The notes beneath the pieces were generated by a model. The model did no database searches. It worked only from the letters and a program-made list of their open reading frames with translations, and had not been told where the DNA came from. From Lachnospiraceae bacterium MD308 (GTDB lineage Bacteria > Bacillota > Clostridia > Lachnospirales > Lachnospiraceae): a stretch of 39,643 nucleotides of DNA. The position numbers were made by a program, and so were the translations under genes. Shown here one piece after another: positions 24,756 to 32,634 of this stretch (positions are counted from its first letter, which is position 1; every line of letters begins with the position of its first letter). The stretch spans positions 1 to 39,643 of the forward strand of contig VIQU02000034.1 in the NCBI GenBank assembly GCA_010206225.2. Direction: 5' to 3'.

Positions 24756-25595
24756 CTATACAACTACTATTATCCCGCCGTCCGAGGCATACATGCTGCT
24801 GATTCCTCTCGTATCAAGGACAATGATATCCTTAAACTCTGCTCTCGATTCCAGCATACGCTTCACCTGCTCTGCACGCTCCCTGCAATTACAATGTGAG
24901 ATCGCAAGAATCTTCTCTCTGGAATCCTTCACATTCTCAATAATAATGTCACACATCTTTGCAAGAGCCTTTCTGATCCCCCTTGTCTGAGAAAGCTGGC
25001 AGATATTTCCTTCTGGAGTTGCCCCCATTATCGGTTTGATATTGAGCGCTGTCGCCACAACCGCCTTCAGTCCGGTCAATCTTCCGTTTTTCCGGAGCGT
25101 ATCAAGCGTCTCCAGTACAAAATAAGTATCCTGTTTTTGAATATAATCCTCTACGGTCTCTACAGTCTCGGAAAAACTCATCCCGCTCTCCTCACACTCT
25201 GCAATCTTAAGCGCGATCAATGTCTCTCCGATGGAGGCCGAACAAGAATTAAACACATGAATATCCTTCTGTCCGTACTCGTCTATATAAAGCTTTCTGC
25301 CAAGCTCTGCACTGTTATAGGAACCGCTGAGTTCTGCCGAGAGTGTTACCGCATAGATATGCTCCGCCTCGCACTGATATAATTCCATATACTGCTTCGG
25401 CGACGGACAGGAAGACTTGGGACAATCCGGCGCTTCCTTCACTCTCCTCAAAAAATCCGCCTGATCAAATGTCTCATCATCCACAATATTGTGTCCTGCT
25501 ACCTCGATGCTCAGAGAGGCCGTCTTAAAATGTCCTGACTTTTTCATATCACTGCTTAACTCACCGCAGCTATCGACAACAACTCTATAACTCAT
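24756..25595 (-). CDS. DegV family fatty-acid-binding protein
   Basis: 279 residues from the ATG at 25595 (GGGAGG with 6-nt spacing), beginning MSYRVVVDSCGELSSDM, the normal DegV opening. Family features: the SCPSPKQYM segment (the SxPS lipid head-group loop), VTLSAELSGSYNSA, and the C-terminal domain with LETLDTLRKNGRLTGLKA and NIKPIMGATPEGNI. DegV/FakB proteins bind a fatty acid, and some present it to the kinase FakA. No fakA is visible nearby, so the role here is not fixed. It lies 119 nt downstream of the second ftsW-like gene on the same strand. Confidence 0.92.
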   Translation of the reverse strand: MSYRVVVDSCGELSSDMKKSGHFKTASLSIEVAGHNIVDDETFDQADFLRRVKEAPDCPKSSCPSPKQYMELYQCEAEHIYAVTLSAELSGSYNSAELGRKLYIDEYGQKDIHVFNSCSASIGETLIALKIAECEESGMSFSETVETVEDYIQKQDTYFVLETLDTLRKNGRLTGLKAVVATALNIKPIMGATPEGNICQLSQTRGIRKALAKMCDIIIENVKDSREKILAISHCNCRERAEQVKRMLESRAEFKDIIVLDTRGISSMYASDGGIIVVV

Positions 25596-25714
25596 ATCCA
25601 TCCTCCCGACATACGCACATTTATATACTTTTGGCATGTCATTCATTTCTATAATACATAGTATTAAATACTACTTAATCATCATAGCATATTTATGCCG
25701 GAAAGGAAAGTATT

Positions 25715-26878
25715 TTATTCACTAAATTGGATTCTTCTAGACACGCCCAAAGCGATGCCCATCTCTGCCATCAAAAACAGAATCGACGTGCCTCCATAGC
25801 TGATAAAAGGCAGAGTAATCCCTGTTGTCGGGATCAGATTGATCACAACCGCCACGTTCAGGATTACCTGAAGCGCAATATGTACAAAGATCCCTGTCAC
25901 GACTAAAGAACCGTAGAGATCCGGCGCATTCTGTGCGATAAACAGCAGCCTGTAAAGAAGCATCCCAAACAAAAGCAATATGACGATCGCACCGAACACA
26001 CCCAACTCTTCACAGATAATGGAAAGAATCATATCATTCTGCACCTCCGGGATGATCATCTTCTGCGCACTGTTTCCAAGCCCTTTCCCGAAAAAACCTC
26101 CGGAGCCGATGGCATAGAGGGCCTGCATAACCTGAAATCCTCCCTCTGACGCATGAGCCTCCGGTTCCAGCCATACTAGGATTCTGCGTAACCGGAAGCT
26201 GTCCATATGCGAAAGACTTGTACTAAGAATTTTCACCGCAATAACGATAACAATCAGGCCTCCTACAGCCACTGCAATAAACGGCGCTGTTTTTGGATGT
26301 ACGACAAATACCATGACACAGGAAATCCCCATAACAATGATCGCCGTACTAAGATTATCTGTCAGCAGATAGACACATGCCGCCGAAATTCCGCCCCACA
26401 CCAGTACTTTTACTACTCCGTCAAGGGTTTCGATCTGCTTCCCTATCTTGCATATCAAAAGCGGGATAAAGAGAATCACTGCGATCTTAGCTAACTCTGC
26501 CGGCTGAAACTGCTGCTCCGCCGGAAGTTTGATCCAGCGTCTGGCGCCGTTTACTTCCTTTCCCAACGGCGTCTGTACAAGCGCCATCAAAAGAATGGAC
26601 ACAAAATACAACCGCTTCGCTATCTTTGTATACCAGCGGTAATCTATCTTTGAAATAATATACACTCCCACGAATCCTGCCACACAGAATATAAGCTGTC
26701 TTTTAAAATAGAACATACTGTCTCCATAACTCACCAGCGCACTATAAGCGCTTGTACTATAGAGCATAACCAGTCCAAAGCATACCAGAAAAATCAATAT
26801 TGCCATCAGACTATAGTCGTAATACCTGATCTTCTCCGGCCTATTATTTTTTTTCACCTTTGTTTTTCTATTTGCCAT
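25715..26878 (-). CDS. Second SEDS polymerase, FtsW/SpoVE-family
   Basis: 387 residues from the ATG at 26878 (GGAGTG site). A GTG at 26917 is in frame but overlaps the promoter -10, so it cannot be the start of that transcript. It has a basic N-terminus (ANRKTKVKKNNRPEK), ten membrane segments and the same landmarks as the copy at 16280-17359: LYSTSAYSA, GARRWIKL, DNLSTAI, ICEELGVFGA, GITLPFISYGGTS. Two SEDS genes and two class B PBPs in one window suggest two synthase pairs, one for division and one for sporulation. Which pair is which cannot be read from sequence. Confidence 0.92.
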   Translation of the reverse strand: MANRKTKVKKNNRPEKIRYYDYSLMAILIFLVCFGLVMLYSTSAYSALVSYGDSMFYFKRQLIFCVAGFVGVYIISKIDYRWYTKIAKRLYFVSILLMALVQTPLGKEVNGARRWIKLPAEQQFQPAELAKIAVILFIPLLICKIGKQIETLDGVVKVLVWGGISAACVYLLTDNLSTAIIVMGISCVMVFVVHPKTAPFIAVAVGGLIVIVIAVKILSTSLSHMDSFRLRRILVWLEPEAHASEGGFQVMQALYAIGSGGFFGKGLGNSAQKMIIPEVQNDMILSIICEELGVFGAIVILLLFGMLLYRLLFIAQNAPDLYGSLVVTGIFVHIALQVILNVAVVINLIPTTGITLPFISYGGTSILFLMAEMGIALGVSRRIQFSE

Positions 26879-26902
26879 ATTATTTGCACTCCAATCGTTA
26901 TT

Positions 26903-26931
26903 ATTATACTTTGACACGGAATTAAAAACAA
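26903..26931 (-). promoter_or_regulatory. Promoter of the second ftsW-like gene
   Basis: Minus strand TTGTTT (26931-26926), a 17-nt spacer, then TATAAT (26908-26903). The start would fall near 26896, between the discarded GTG and the ATG at 26878. Confidence 0.72.
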
Positions 26932-26954
26932 CCTCGACTTTTATTTCCTTTCAT

Positions 26955-26984
26955 TAACACCTTTTGTCATATTTTCATACAATA
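26955..26984 (+). promoter_or_regulatory. Mother-cell promoter of the cotJ operon (sigma-K-like)
   Basis: TAAC (26955-26958), 17 nt, then CATACAATA (26976-26984). This fits the sigma-K consensus (HMAC, 16-17 nt, CATANNNTA). CATACAAT is also a perfect sigma-E -10, but I see no matching sigma-E -35 at 13-15 nt. Either way the signal is of mother-cell type. The cotJA ATG follows 36 nt later. Confidence 0.65.
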
Positions 26985-27019
26985 ATATTGCAAACGATTT
27001 TATAGAAGGAGAATTATAT

Positions 27020-27328
27020 ATGCCAAATTTTCGTTATCAGTCATCTGACTATATGAACATGCGGCGCGGAAATTACCGCGGATCAGTCACAGCAATGCAG
27101 ACTTCCTGCCAGCCTTCCTGTGAAACTTCCTGCCGAGAATCCTCCGCTCCGGTATGCTGTAATGACAAAGAAAGTTATGATGAACTGCGCGGAATGCCTC
27201 TTGCCATGGCCTATGTTCCGTGGCAGGAATGGCGCTCTCTTCACGAGGCCGACAAAGCTTTCCACCGCGGTACGATCTTTGAAGAGCTTGACAAACCATT
27301 TCGAGGGATAGGAGGATGCTGCAGATGA
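27020..27328 (+). CDS. cotJA: Spore coat-associated protein CotJA
   Basis: 102 residues with GAAGGAG before the ATG. The C-terminal half is characteristic of CotJA: MPLAMAYVPWQEWRSLHEADKAFHRGTIFEELDKPF. The N-terminal half is Cys-rich (QTSCQPSCETSCRESSAPVCC) and ends with GGCCR; cysteine clusters are common in clostridial coat proteins. CotJA, B and C are assembled together into the inner coat. The gene overlaps cotJB by 4 nt. Confidence 0.92.
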   Translation: MPNFRYQSSDYMNMRRGNYRGSVTAMQTSCQPSCETSCRESSAPVCCNDKESYDELRGMPLAMAYVPWQEWRSLHEADKAFHRGTIFEELDKPFRGIGGCCR

Positions 27329-27594
27329 GTGAACAGAAACCTTGCCGGAACGAATTACTGGAATGGATCAATGTTGTAAGCTTTGCCGTAGATGATGTAA
27401 AGCTCTTTTTAGACACACATCCCTGCAACATGGAAGCACTGGAATATTTTGAGGAATTTAAAAAACAGCGTGTGCAGGCTTTAAAGGAATACGCAAAATA
27501 TTTTGGTCCCCTGACCATTGATACCGCCAGCCCATGTGAGGATCACTGGACATGGATTCACGAGCCGTGGCCGTGGCAGAAAGGAGGATGCTAG
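27325..27594 (+). CDS. cotJB: Spore coat protein CotJB
   Basis: 89 residues from the ATG at 27325 (ATGA overlap with the cotJA stop; GGAGG 9 nt upstream). Typical features: NELLEWINVVSFAVDDVKLFLDTHP, ALEYFEEFKKQRVQALKEYAKYFGPLT, and the Trp-rich C-terminus HWTWIHEPWPWQKGGC. It is translationally coupled to cotJA and followed after 3 nt by cotJC. Confidence 0.93.
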   Translation: MSEQKPCRNELLEWINVVSFAVDDVKLFLDTHPCNMEALEYFEEFKKQRVQALKEYAKYFGPLTIDTASPCEDHWTWIHEPWPWQKGGC

Positions 27595-27597
27595 TTT

Positions 27598-27924
27598 ATG
27601 TGGAATTATGAAAAAAGATTGCAATATCCTGTAAATATCACACAGACCAATCCCAAGATTGCCCAGGTGATCATCAGCCAGTTCGGCGGTCCGGACGGAG
27701 AACTGGCCGCATCCATGCGGTATCTGTCTCAAAGATATACAATGCCTTACAATGAAGTGACAGGGATCTTAACCGATATAGGTAGAGAAGCCCCTGAAAT
27801 GTTCCATCTCAGGGGCCCCAGCTTTTTTTCACTCTTTTACTCTGTGTGCGGGGAAGCTTCCAGTGGATGCTTTCCCGTAAGCGGTCTACCCTGCGGACAG
27901 TTTACGCTTTTTGCAACCGTGTAG
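27598..27924 (+). pseudogene. cotJC: cotJC, interrupted after ~62 codons by a mobile element
   Basis: The first ~62 residues (MWNYEKRLQYPVNITQTNPKIAQ... SQFGGPDGELAASMRYLSQRY to GILTDIG) are unmistakable CotJC, a manganese-catalase-like coat protein normally of ~190-220 residues. In intact genes the motif continues TEELxHLE. Here it changes at about 27784 to an unrelated tail (REAPEMFHLRG...) that stops at 27922-27924. The ferritin-like metal-binding residues of later helices are missing. The rest of the gene was not found in the window, so it presumably lies beyond the far end of the element. If the element never leaves, cells lack CotJC. Confidence 0.88.
27790..27829 (+). terminator. Terminator just inside the element's left end
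   Basis: GCCCCTGA (27790-27797) pairs with TCAGGGGC (27809-27816), followed after CCCAGC by T7. It would stop cotJ transcription entering the element against the recombinase gene. Confidence 0.75.
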
Positions 27925-29597
27925 CTCCATTTGAGGGGGAGCAGATTCAAATACACATCAATATGGTCTTTATCATTCACAACCATTTTATCTAAAATTT
28001 CTTTGTAAAAATCATCTTCATATTCCACGCCGTTTATAAGCTCATTCATCGCTTCTGTAATTTCAGCGACAAGTTCTTGCTGTTCCTGTGGCCTCTCCCT
28101 CTGTTTGTCTATCCGATCAAATGCTCCACCGGAGCATTTGTCTGGATACTTAGGCATGCTATCTATCACGGATTGCAGTTTTGCAATCTCATTCTCGCAC
28201 TTTGCTCTTGCTGCTGAAAATTCATCTCTGGTAATATCGCCAGATGTATAAAGGTCAATGAGGTTTGTGCGTTTTTGCAGGGTGGCTTTTATCTGTGATT
28301 TTAGTTTCTCACTGTCTGTACCTGTGGTATCCATTGCCGCGCCCTTCGGGCATACTTTGATGCCATACGGCATATCAGATGAAATTACAGACTTGATAAT
28401 AGCAAGCAAATTATTAGTGATTTTCTCCTTATTATACTTTAAGCTGCTCGTGACGAGGTACATGATGTGGGTTGCATCTTCGTTGCGTATGCTAAGTCCA
28501 CTGCATCCAACTTGATTCCCTGCTTTGTCCACATGAGGGCTTCCATGTCTTGCAGCTTCAAGACACCGCCACGCCTTATAGCGGCTCCCATTTTTTCGGG
28601 CTTTATATCTCGCCACATAACCCCCGCCGCAGCATCCGCATTTGATTTTCCCAGAAAATGGATAACGGTTGCTGTGTTTCGCTTTGCCCTTCTGTGAAAG
28701 CGATTTTTCATCCAAAATGCGGTTTGCCTTATCGAAAAGCTCACGGGAGATAATCGGTTCATGATGGTCTTTGATAATCACAAATTCCTCTTGCCCGAGG
28801 TTTACTTTCTTTTCATGGGATAAAAAGTCTGGCGTATAGGTTTTCTTCTGCACCAAATCACCGCAGTATTTTTCATTGCGGATAACACGAAGAATGACTG
28901 TGTTCTGCCATTCTTTTACACGCATGGGCTGAATGCCCTCCTCCCGAAGCTCACGGGCAATCACATGAGTTCCTTTCCCCTCATTTACAAACTTATGGAA
29001 GATAAGACGGACAACCTTTGCCCCATCCTCATTAATATACATTTTGCCGTCTTTCACATCGTAGCCAAGCATACTCCGCCCAAACACAACCCCCTGCTCC
29101 ATCTGGCGTTTCTGCCCCCATTTCACACGCTCGGAAGTCTTACGGCTTTCCTCCTGTGCAATCGAGGACATAATGGCAAGACGAAGCTCCGCATCTCCGT
29201 CTAAAGTGTTGATGTTATCATTCATAAAGATAACACCCACGCCGTGCTTCTTGAGGTCACGGGTATAGAATATACTATCAAGGGTATTTCTCGCAAAACG
29301 GGAGATTTCTTTTGTTACAATCAAATCAAAATCACCGTTCTTTGCACACGCAATCATGCGGTTAAATTCTTTCCGTTTTTTCGTATTCGTACCAGAGATT
29401 CCTTCATCTGCGAACACTTCATAAAGCTCCCAATCGGGATTACGCTCTATATACTGTCTGAAATAACGCTGCTGGCTTTCAAATGAATTTGCCTGATCTT
29501 CGTTGTCCGTAGATACACGGCAGTATGCGGCAACCTTTCTCTTTGTGTGCTGTATCTTCCTTTCTTGATTTAGTGTTTCGTATTTATCTATTGACAT
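27837..29597 (-). CDS. Large serine recombinase (site-specific integrase/excisionase)
   Basis: 586 residues from the ATG at 29597 (AAAGGAG site). The catalytic domain has the Ser in AAYCRVSTDNEDQ (about residue 29), then DEGISGTNTKKRKEFNRMI, TKEISRFARNTLDSI and the ESRKTSERVKWGQ helix. The DNA-binding recombinase domain and a zinc beta-ribbon (KCGCCGGGY...WRC...GCSG, four Cys) follow, with a coiled-coil C-terminal section (KLKSQIKATLQKRTNLIDLY). Such enzymes of the TndX/TnpX type insert and excise clostridial transposons. The gene reads toward the cotJC junction. Its 5' leader closely matches that of the AraC gene 6 kb away. Confidence 0.93.
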   Translation of the reverse strand: MSIDKYETLNQERKIQHTKRKVAAYCRVSTDNEDQANSFESQQRYFRQYIERNPDWELYEVFADEGISGTNTKKRKEFNRMIACAKNGDFDLIVTKEISRFARNTLDSIFYTRDLKKHGVGVIFMNDNINTLDGDAELRLAIMSSIAQEESRKTSERVKWGQKRQMEQGVVFGRSMLGYDVKDGKMYINEDGAKVVRLIFHKFVNEGKGTHVIARELREEGIQPMRVKEWQNTVILRVIRNEKYCGDLVQKKTYTPDFLSHEKKVNLGQEEFVIIKDHHEPIISRELFDKANRILDEKSLSQKGKAKHSNRYPFSGKIKCGCCGGGYVARYKARKNGSRYKAWRCLEAARHGSPHVDKAGNQVGCSGLSIRNEDATHIMYLVTSSLKYNKEKITNNLLAIIKSVISSDMPYGIKVCPKGAAMDTTGTDSEKLKSQIKATLQKRTNLIDLYTSGDITRDEFSAARAKCENEIAKLQSVIDSMPKYPDKCSGGAFDRIDKQRERPQEQQELVAEITEAMNELINGVEYEDDFYKEILDKMVVNDKDHIDVYLNLLPLKWSYTVAKSVNCPQGRPLTGKHPLEASPHTE

Positions 29598-29605
29598 AAG
29601 AATAT

Positions 29606-29666
29606 CTCCTTTCCTTAATTTTGCCCATTTTTTCAGGGCATAAAGGTATACCCTTGCGGTGTTTCC
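29606..29666 (-). promoter_or_regulatory. Conserved 61-nt leader, copy 1 (upstream of the recombinase)
   Basis: Aligns without gaps to 35616-35676 at 48 of 61 positions, starting at the ribosome site. It contains a TGCCC/GGGCA stem. The minus strand can also be read as a peptide (NTARVYLYALKKWAKLRKG) that is similar between copies. Could be a leader peptide or a structured RNA. Confidence 0.7.
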
Positions 29667-29839
29667 CGACAATCCCTTGCCGTATTTTCAGTATAGTTAA
29701 TTGAAAATGGTATGTCGAATGTGCAAATTTGAATACAGAACATAAATTACACATTTCTGTAAATTACAACTGTATTCATGAGCAAGTAACGAGAGTGGAT
29801 TGCGAATATCCTCTGCTTTCTCACACTTGACTATGTAAA

Positions 29840-29871
29840 AACGTCAAGCGGTTATGCCTGACGTTGCTTTT
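29840..29871. terminator. Bidirectional terminator after the SHOCT-like gene
   Basis: AACGTCA (29840-29846) pairs with TGACGTT (29859-29865). Plus side GC then T6; minus side TTTTTAC. It lies directly after the stop of the small gene at 29874. Confidence 0.75.
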
Positions 29872-29873
29872 TT

Positions 29874-30059
29874 CTAATTTAGACGATATTGTTTTTCAAG
29901 CTCAAGCAGGCAGCGTTCCCGCTGTGATGCGGTCAACAGATTCCGTTTTTCTAATGATAAAAGGATTGACCTTTGAAAATTCATAAGAAATGCTGCGTGT
30001 TCCTGCTCATTCAATTCTGGAACAGGCTCGCCAACATATCTAAATTCTCTATGCTTCAA
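29874..30059 (-). CDS. Small SHOCT-like protein
   Basis: 61 residues starting with TTG at 30059, which has GGGAGG 9 nt upstream; no ATG fits. Sequence MKHREFRYVGEPVPELNEQE... ends SLEKRNLLTASQRERCLLELEKQYRLN. The last ~25 residues resemble the short helical SHOCT oligomerisation motif (a leucine pair, LLT, then a charged helix). Small genes of this kind often accompany serine recombinases in clostridial elements, but I know of no function. It lies between the MazF fragment and the terminator, same strand as the recombinase. Confidence 0.55.
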   Translation of the reverse strand: MKHREFRYVGEPVPELNEQEHAAFLMNFQRSILLSLEKRNLLTASQRERCLLELEKQYRLN

Positions 30060-30120
30060 CAGGCAACACCTCCCTCATTCTCAATATATGAGCGAATGAT
30101 TGTACCATATAACGAGGGGG

Positions 30121-30474
30121 CTAATCCTTTTTTTGAACGCTGTCATCATGCAGCGGACAACATTCATGAGCAGGTAAAGAAGCCGAGAGACTGCCCTGCT
30201 TCATCGGGCATTGCGAATATCCGTTTAAGCCAATGCTAATTGCCAACACTTTGTCCATTGCAGGAAGAAAACGCTTGTCATTAGAAATGATAAGTACGGG
30301 TCGTATGCCGCCCTGCTCCGAACCGACAACGGGCTTATGCTCGGAAACCGCCCTATGTAGCTGTTTGTATTCGATGCTCTCTGAAACTATATCCTCAATC
30401 CGTTCAGCCTTATAAAAAGCTCTGTCATTCAACGTTTCTTCGGTCAGCTCGGAATGTTCAATGTGCCTGCTCAT
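30121..30474 (-). pseudogene. MazF/PemK toxin fragment in a 117-codon frame
   Basis: Only the stretch KPVVGSEQGGIRPVLIISND matches the beginning of MazF/PemK endoribonuclease toxins (there usually GDIYYADLSPVVGSEQGGxRPV). What precedes it lacks the family's first strand. What follows (KRFLPAMDKVLAISIGLNGY...) lacks the SPTVIVAAIT core, and no antitoxin gene is adjacent. The last ~40 codons overlap a sequence that is partly repeated outside the frame at 29772-29812, which suggests it is not coding. The only ATG sits directly on the GGAGGG site. Likely debris; a chimeric small protein is not excluded. Confidence 0.5.
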
Positions 30475-30527
30475 CCCTCCAAACTAAAGCAGGTTTGGAA
30501 GGACTTTTATTTTTGGCATGGCAAAGC

Positions 30528-30563
30528 AGCCCACCAAACGCTGTTTTTTTTATTTGGCGGGCT
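30528..30563. other. Hairpin without T-run, downstream of the ABC-F gene
   Basis: AGCCCACCAAA (30528-30538) pairs with TTTGGCGGGCT (30553-30563) with one mismatch; the loop is T-rich on the plus strand. It lacks a U-tail in either direction, so it may stabilise the 3' end rather than terminate. Confidence 0.4.
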
Positions 30564-30604
30564 TCCCCTTGCCTCTGGCACTATTTACAAAAAGTGCTTT
30601 TGAC

Positions 30605-32140
30605 CTATATTTTCTTCTCTATATTTATCACTTTCTGCGTCCACTCACGGTAAAACGCTTCTTCATGTGACACCAACAGTACTGTCCCCTCAAATTCCTC
30701 CAGTGCGGTTTTCAACGATTCTTTGGCAAGCGCATCAAGGTGGTTTGTCGGCTCGTCCATGATAAGGAAATTGCACGGCTTCATCATAAGTAGGCACATT
30801 TTAACCTTTGCCTGTTCCCCTCCGCTCAAAGTCCCGATTTCCTGCATGGCGTGTTTGCCTGAGATGCCGCAGCCTGCAAGACGCTTTCTCACGTCTTTTA
30901 TCGTAAGCGATGGGTAAGCATCGGAAACAATCTGAATGGGCGTTTTTTCTATATCCGCCCATGCCAACTCCTGCTCAAAATACCCTATCTTTACCTGCTC
31001 CGAAAAACGGAAACTCCCGCTTAATGAGGGTATTTGACTGATAAGCGTTTTTAGCAGGGTGGATTTGCCGATGCCGTTAAATCCCGTCATAACAATTTTC
31101 TCTCCCCCTTTTATGGAAAAGCTGATGTCCGACAAAACAGGATAGTGGTAGCCAACATCCAGATGTTTTACTTTTAGATGCTCTGTCGTAGTCAGCGGGA
31201 GAGCTTCAAACCGAAAATGTGGCTTGATTTCTTTCTGTTCCAGAGCTTCCATCTTATCCATTCGGTCAAGCTGTTTCTGCCTGCCACGAGCCATTTTTGA
31301 CTTTCTCCCTGCAATATTCCTGCGGATAAATTCTTCCGTCTTTTTGATGGTTTTCTGCTGTGCGGCATACTGTCTGATATAATCCTCACGGAGCAGTGCC
31401 TTTTTTCTCGTGAACTCTGAATAAGTGCCAAAATATTTTGTAATCTTCTCGTTGTCAATGTCGCATATCCTTGTGGATATTTTCTCTAAAAAGTCATAGT
31501 CATGCGATACTACCAGAAAAGCGTTTGGCAGGCTGGAAAGATATTCGGCAAGCCATGTAACATGTTCCTTGTCCAAGAAGTTTGTCGGCTCGTCCAAAAG
31601 CAAAATATCTGGCTTCTCAAGCAGCAATTTTGCCAGTATGACCTTTGCCCTCTGCCCGCCGCTCATCTGTTCAATCGGTCTGTCTAACCCAATTGCCGTT
31701 AAGCCAAGACCTGTTGCCACCTGTTCTATCTTTGTGTCAATCAAATAAAACTCCTTGCGCTCTAATTCTTCCTGATACCTTGCCGCCGTGCTTAGCTTCG
31801 CCATATCCCCATCCGCAGACTGGCAGTACAGCTCATTCATCCTGTTTTCTATCTCATACAACCCAGAAAATGCGGATTGCAGGAACTCCCTCATCGCCAC
31901 GCTTTTTTCTATTTGGGCGTACTGGTCGAGATACCCTATTTTTGTGTTCGGCTGCCATACTATCCTGCCAGAGTCGGGGATAATCTGCTCCGTGCAAATC
32001 TTTATGAACGTGCTTTTTCCTGCCCCATTCTGACCGACAATCCCGATATGCTCCCCTTTGTTCAATGTAAAATCCGCATTTTTAAACAGATAATTTTCTC
32101 CAAAAGAATGTGTTAATCCCGTAACTTCTAATAAACTCAT
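30605..32140 (-). CDS. ABC-F protein, probable ribosome-protection antibiotic resistance type
   Basis: 511 residues from the ATG at 32140 (GAGAGG 9 nt upstream); an ATG at 32146 is too close, and the longer frame reaching 32281 runs through leader hairpins. Two ATP-binding halves without membrane segments: Walker A GQNGAGKST (36-44) and GFNGIGKST; signatures MSGGQRAKV and LSGGEQAKV; Walker B LLLDEPTNFLD and LIMDEPTNHLD. The linker is long and basic (RKSKMARGRQKQLDRMDK). ABC-F factors bind the ribosomal E-site and either help translation or dislodge antibiotics. The mobile setting and the attenuator leader favour a resistance factor (lincosamide/pleuromutilin/streptogramin class), but the drug cannot be named. 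Confidence 0.88.
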   Translation of the reverse strand: MSLLEVTGLTHSFGENYLFKNADFTLNKGEHIGIVGQNGAGKSTFIKICTEQIIPDSGRIVWQPNTKIGYLDQYAQIEKSVAMREFLQSAFSGLYEIENRMNELYCQSADGDMAKLSTAARYQEELERKEFYLIDTKIEQVATGLGLTAIGLDRPIEQMSGGQRAKVILAKLLLEKPDILLLDEPTNFLDKEHVTWLAEYLSSLPNAFLVVSHDYDFLEKISTRICDIDNEKITKYFGTYSEFTRKKALLREDYIRQYAAQQKTIKKTEEFIRRNIAGRKSKMARGRQKQLDRMDKMEALEQKEIKPHFRFEALPLTTTEHLKVKHLDVGYHYPVLSDISFSIKGGEKIVMTGFNGIGKSTLLKTLISQIPSLSGSFRFSEQVKIGYFEQELAWADIEKTPIQIVSDAYPSLTIKDVRKRLAGCGISGKHAMQEIGTLSGGEQAKVKMCLLMMKPCNFLIMDEPTNHLDALAKESLKTALEEFEGTVLLVSHEEAFYREWTQKVINIEKKI

Positions 32141-32184
32141 AATCATTGTCCTCTCTTTTTCCTGTCTGATTTTCCAAAATGGGC

Positions 32185-32222
32185 AACCGTGGGAAACATG
32201 CTTATGCAAGTTACCCACGGTT
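32185..32222 (-). promoter_or_regulatory. Leader hairpin 3 of the ABC-F gene
   Basis: AACCGTGGG (32185-32193) pairs perfectly with CCCACGGTT (32214-32222). No T-run follows. Just upstream, GGAATGC/GCATTCC (32241-32256) forms another short stem. Both lie within the long untranslated leader and may take part in alternative folds. Confidence 0.5.
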
Positions 32223-32279
32223 CGCGGGCAGCGCCAAATTGGAATGCAAGCATTCCACCTTGGCTTATGCCTTACGCGC

Positions 32280-32327
32280 AAAAAAATAGCAGAAGTCAGA
32301 TACTCTTGGTATCATGCCTTCTGCTAT
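32280..32327 (-). terminator. Leader terminator 2 of the ABC-F gene (attenuator)
   Basis: CTTCTGCTAT (32318-32327) pairs perfectly with ATAGCAGAAG (32286-32295), with an inner GATAC/GTATC stem, followed on the minus strand by a run of at least six T. It sits 140 nt before the ABC-F start, so read-through is needed for expression. Confidence 0.8.
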
Positions 32328-32371
32328 ATCCGTTCCATCACAAACCGCTTTTAGGAAACAGCCCATATACA

Positions 32372-32405
32372 ACAAAAGGCTACGGACAAAACACTGTCCA
32401 TAGCC
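32372..32405 (-). terminator. Leader terminator 1 of the ABC-F gene (attenuator)
   Basis: TGTCCATAGCC (32395-32405) pairs with GGCTACGGACA (32379-32389) with one mismatch over 11 bp and a 5-nt loop; TTTTGTT follows on the minus strand. Confidence 0.75.
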
Positions 32406-32503
32406 TGCTGCACACAAATTTGTACGGGAAAAGAAACAATATATGAAAAAGATATAAAATCCCTCCCATGTACTGCTGTATTTCCCGATGAAATCCTAAC
32501 GTG

Positions 32504-32602
32504 TTATATTACGCTATACTCTGTACAATGTTTCATCGGATTTGATTGTACAGAGCTGATTTTCTTTTTAGGCGGAAGTTCGTTTGTAATGTAAAAGCTC
32601 AT
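32504..32602 (-). CDS. Leader peptide of the ABC-F gene (32 residues)
   Basis: ATG at 32602 with a strong AAAGGAG 9 nt upstream, then a short frame MSFYITNELPPKKKISS... ending in TAA at 32504. Its last third is encoded by an 11-bp inverted repeat (CTCTGTACAAT at 32519-32529 with ATTGTACAGAG at 32545-32555). A ribosome stalled in the PPKKK region would open or shift this stem. This is the layout of ribosome-mediated attenuators of erm, vga/lsa-type and other resistance genes. I do not recognise the peptide itself. Confidence 0.7.
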   Translation of the reverse strand: MSFYITNELPPKKKISSVQSNPMKHCTEYSVI

Positions 32603-32634
32603 GAAACTGTTCTCCTTTAAAATTAATGCAAATT

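Noticed and set aside
30121-30474. Functional MazF-type toxin-antitoxin system
   Set aside because: Only the first core strand of the toxin fold is present and no antitoxin gene is adjacent.
32141-32281. N-terminal extension of the ABC-F gene to 32281
   Set aside because: Would translate through the leader hairpins; the ribosome site and family N-terminus (MSLLEVTGL) support 32140.
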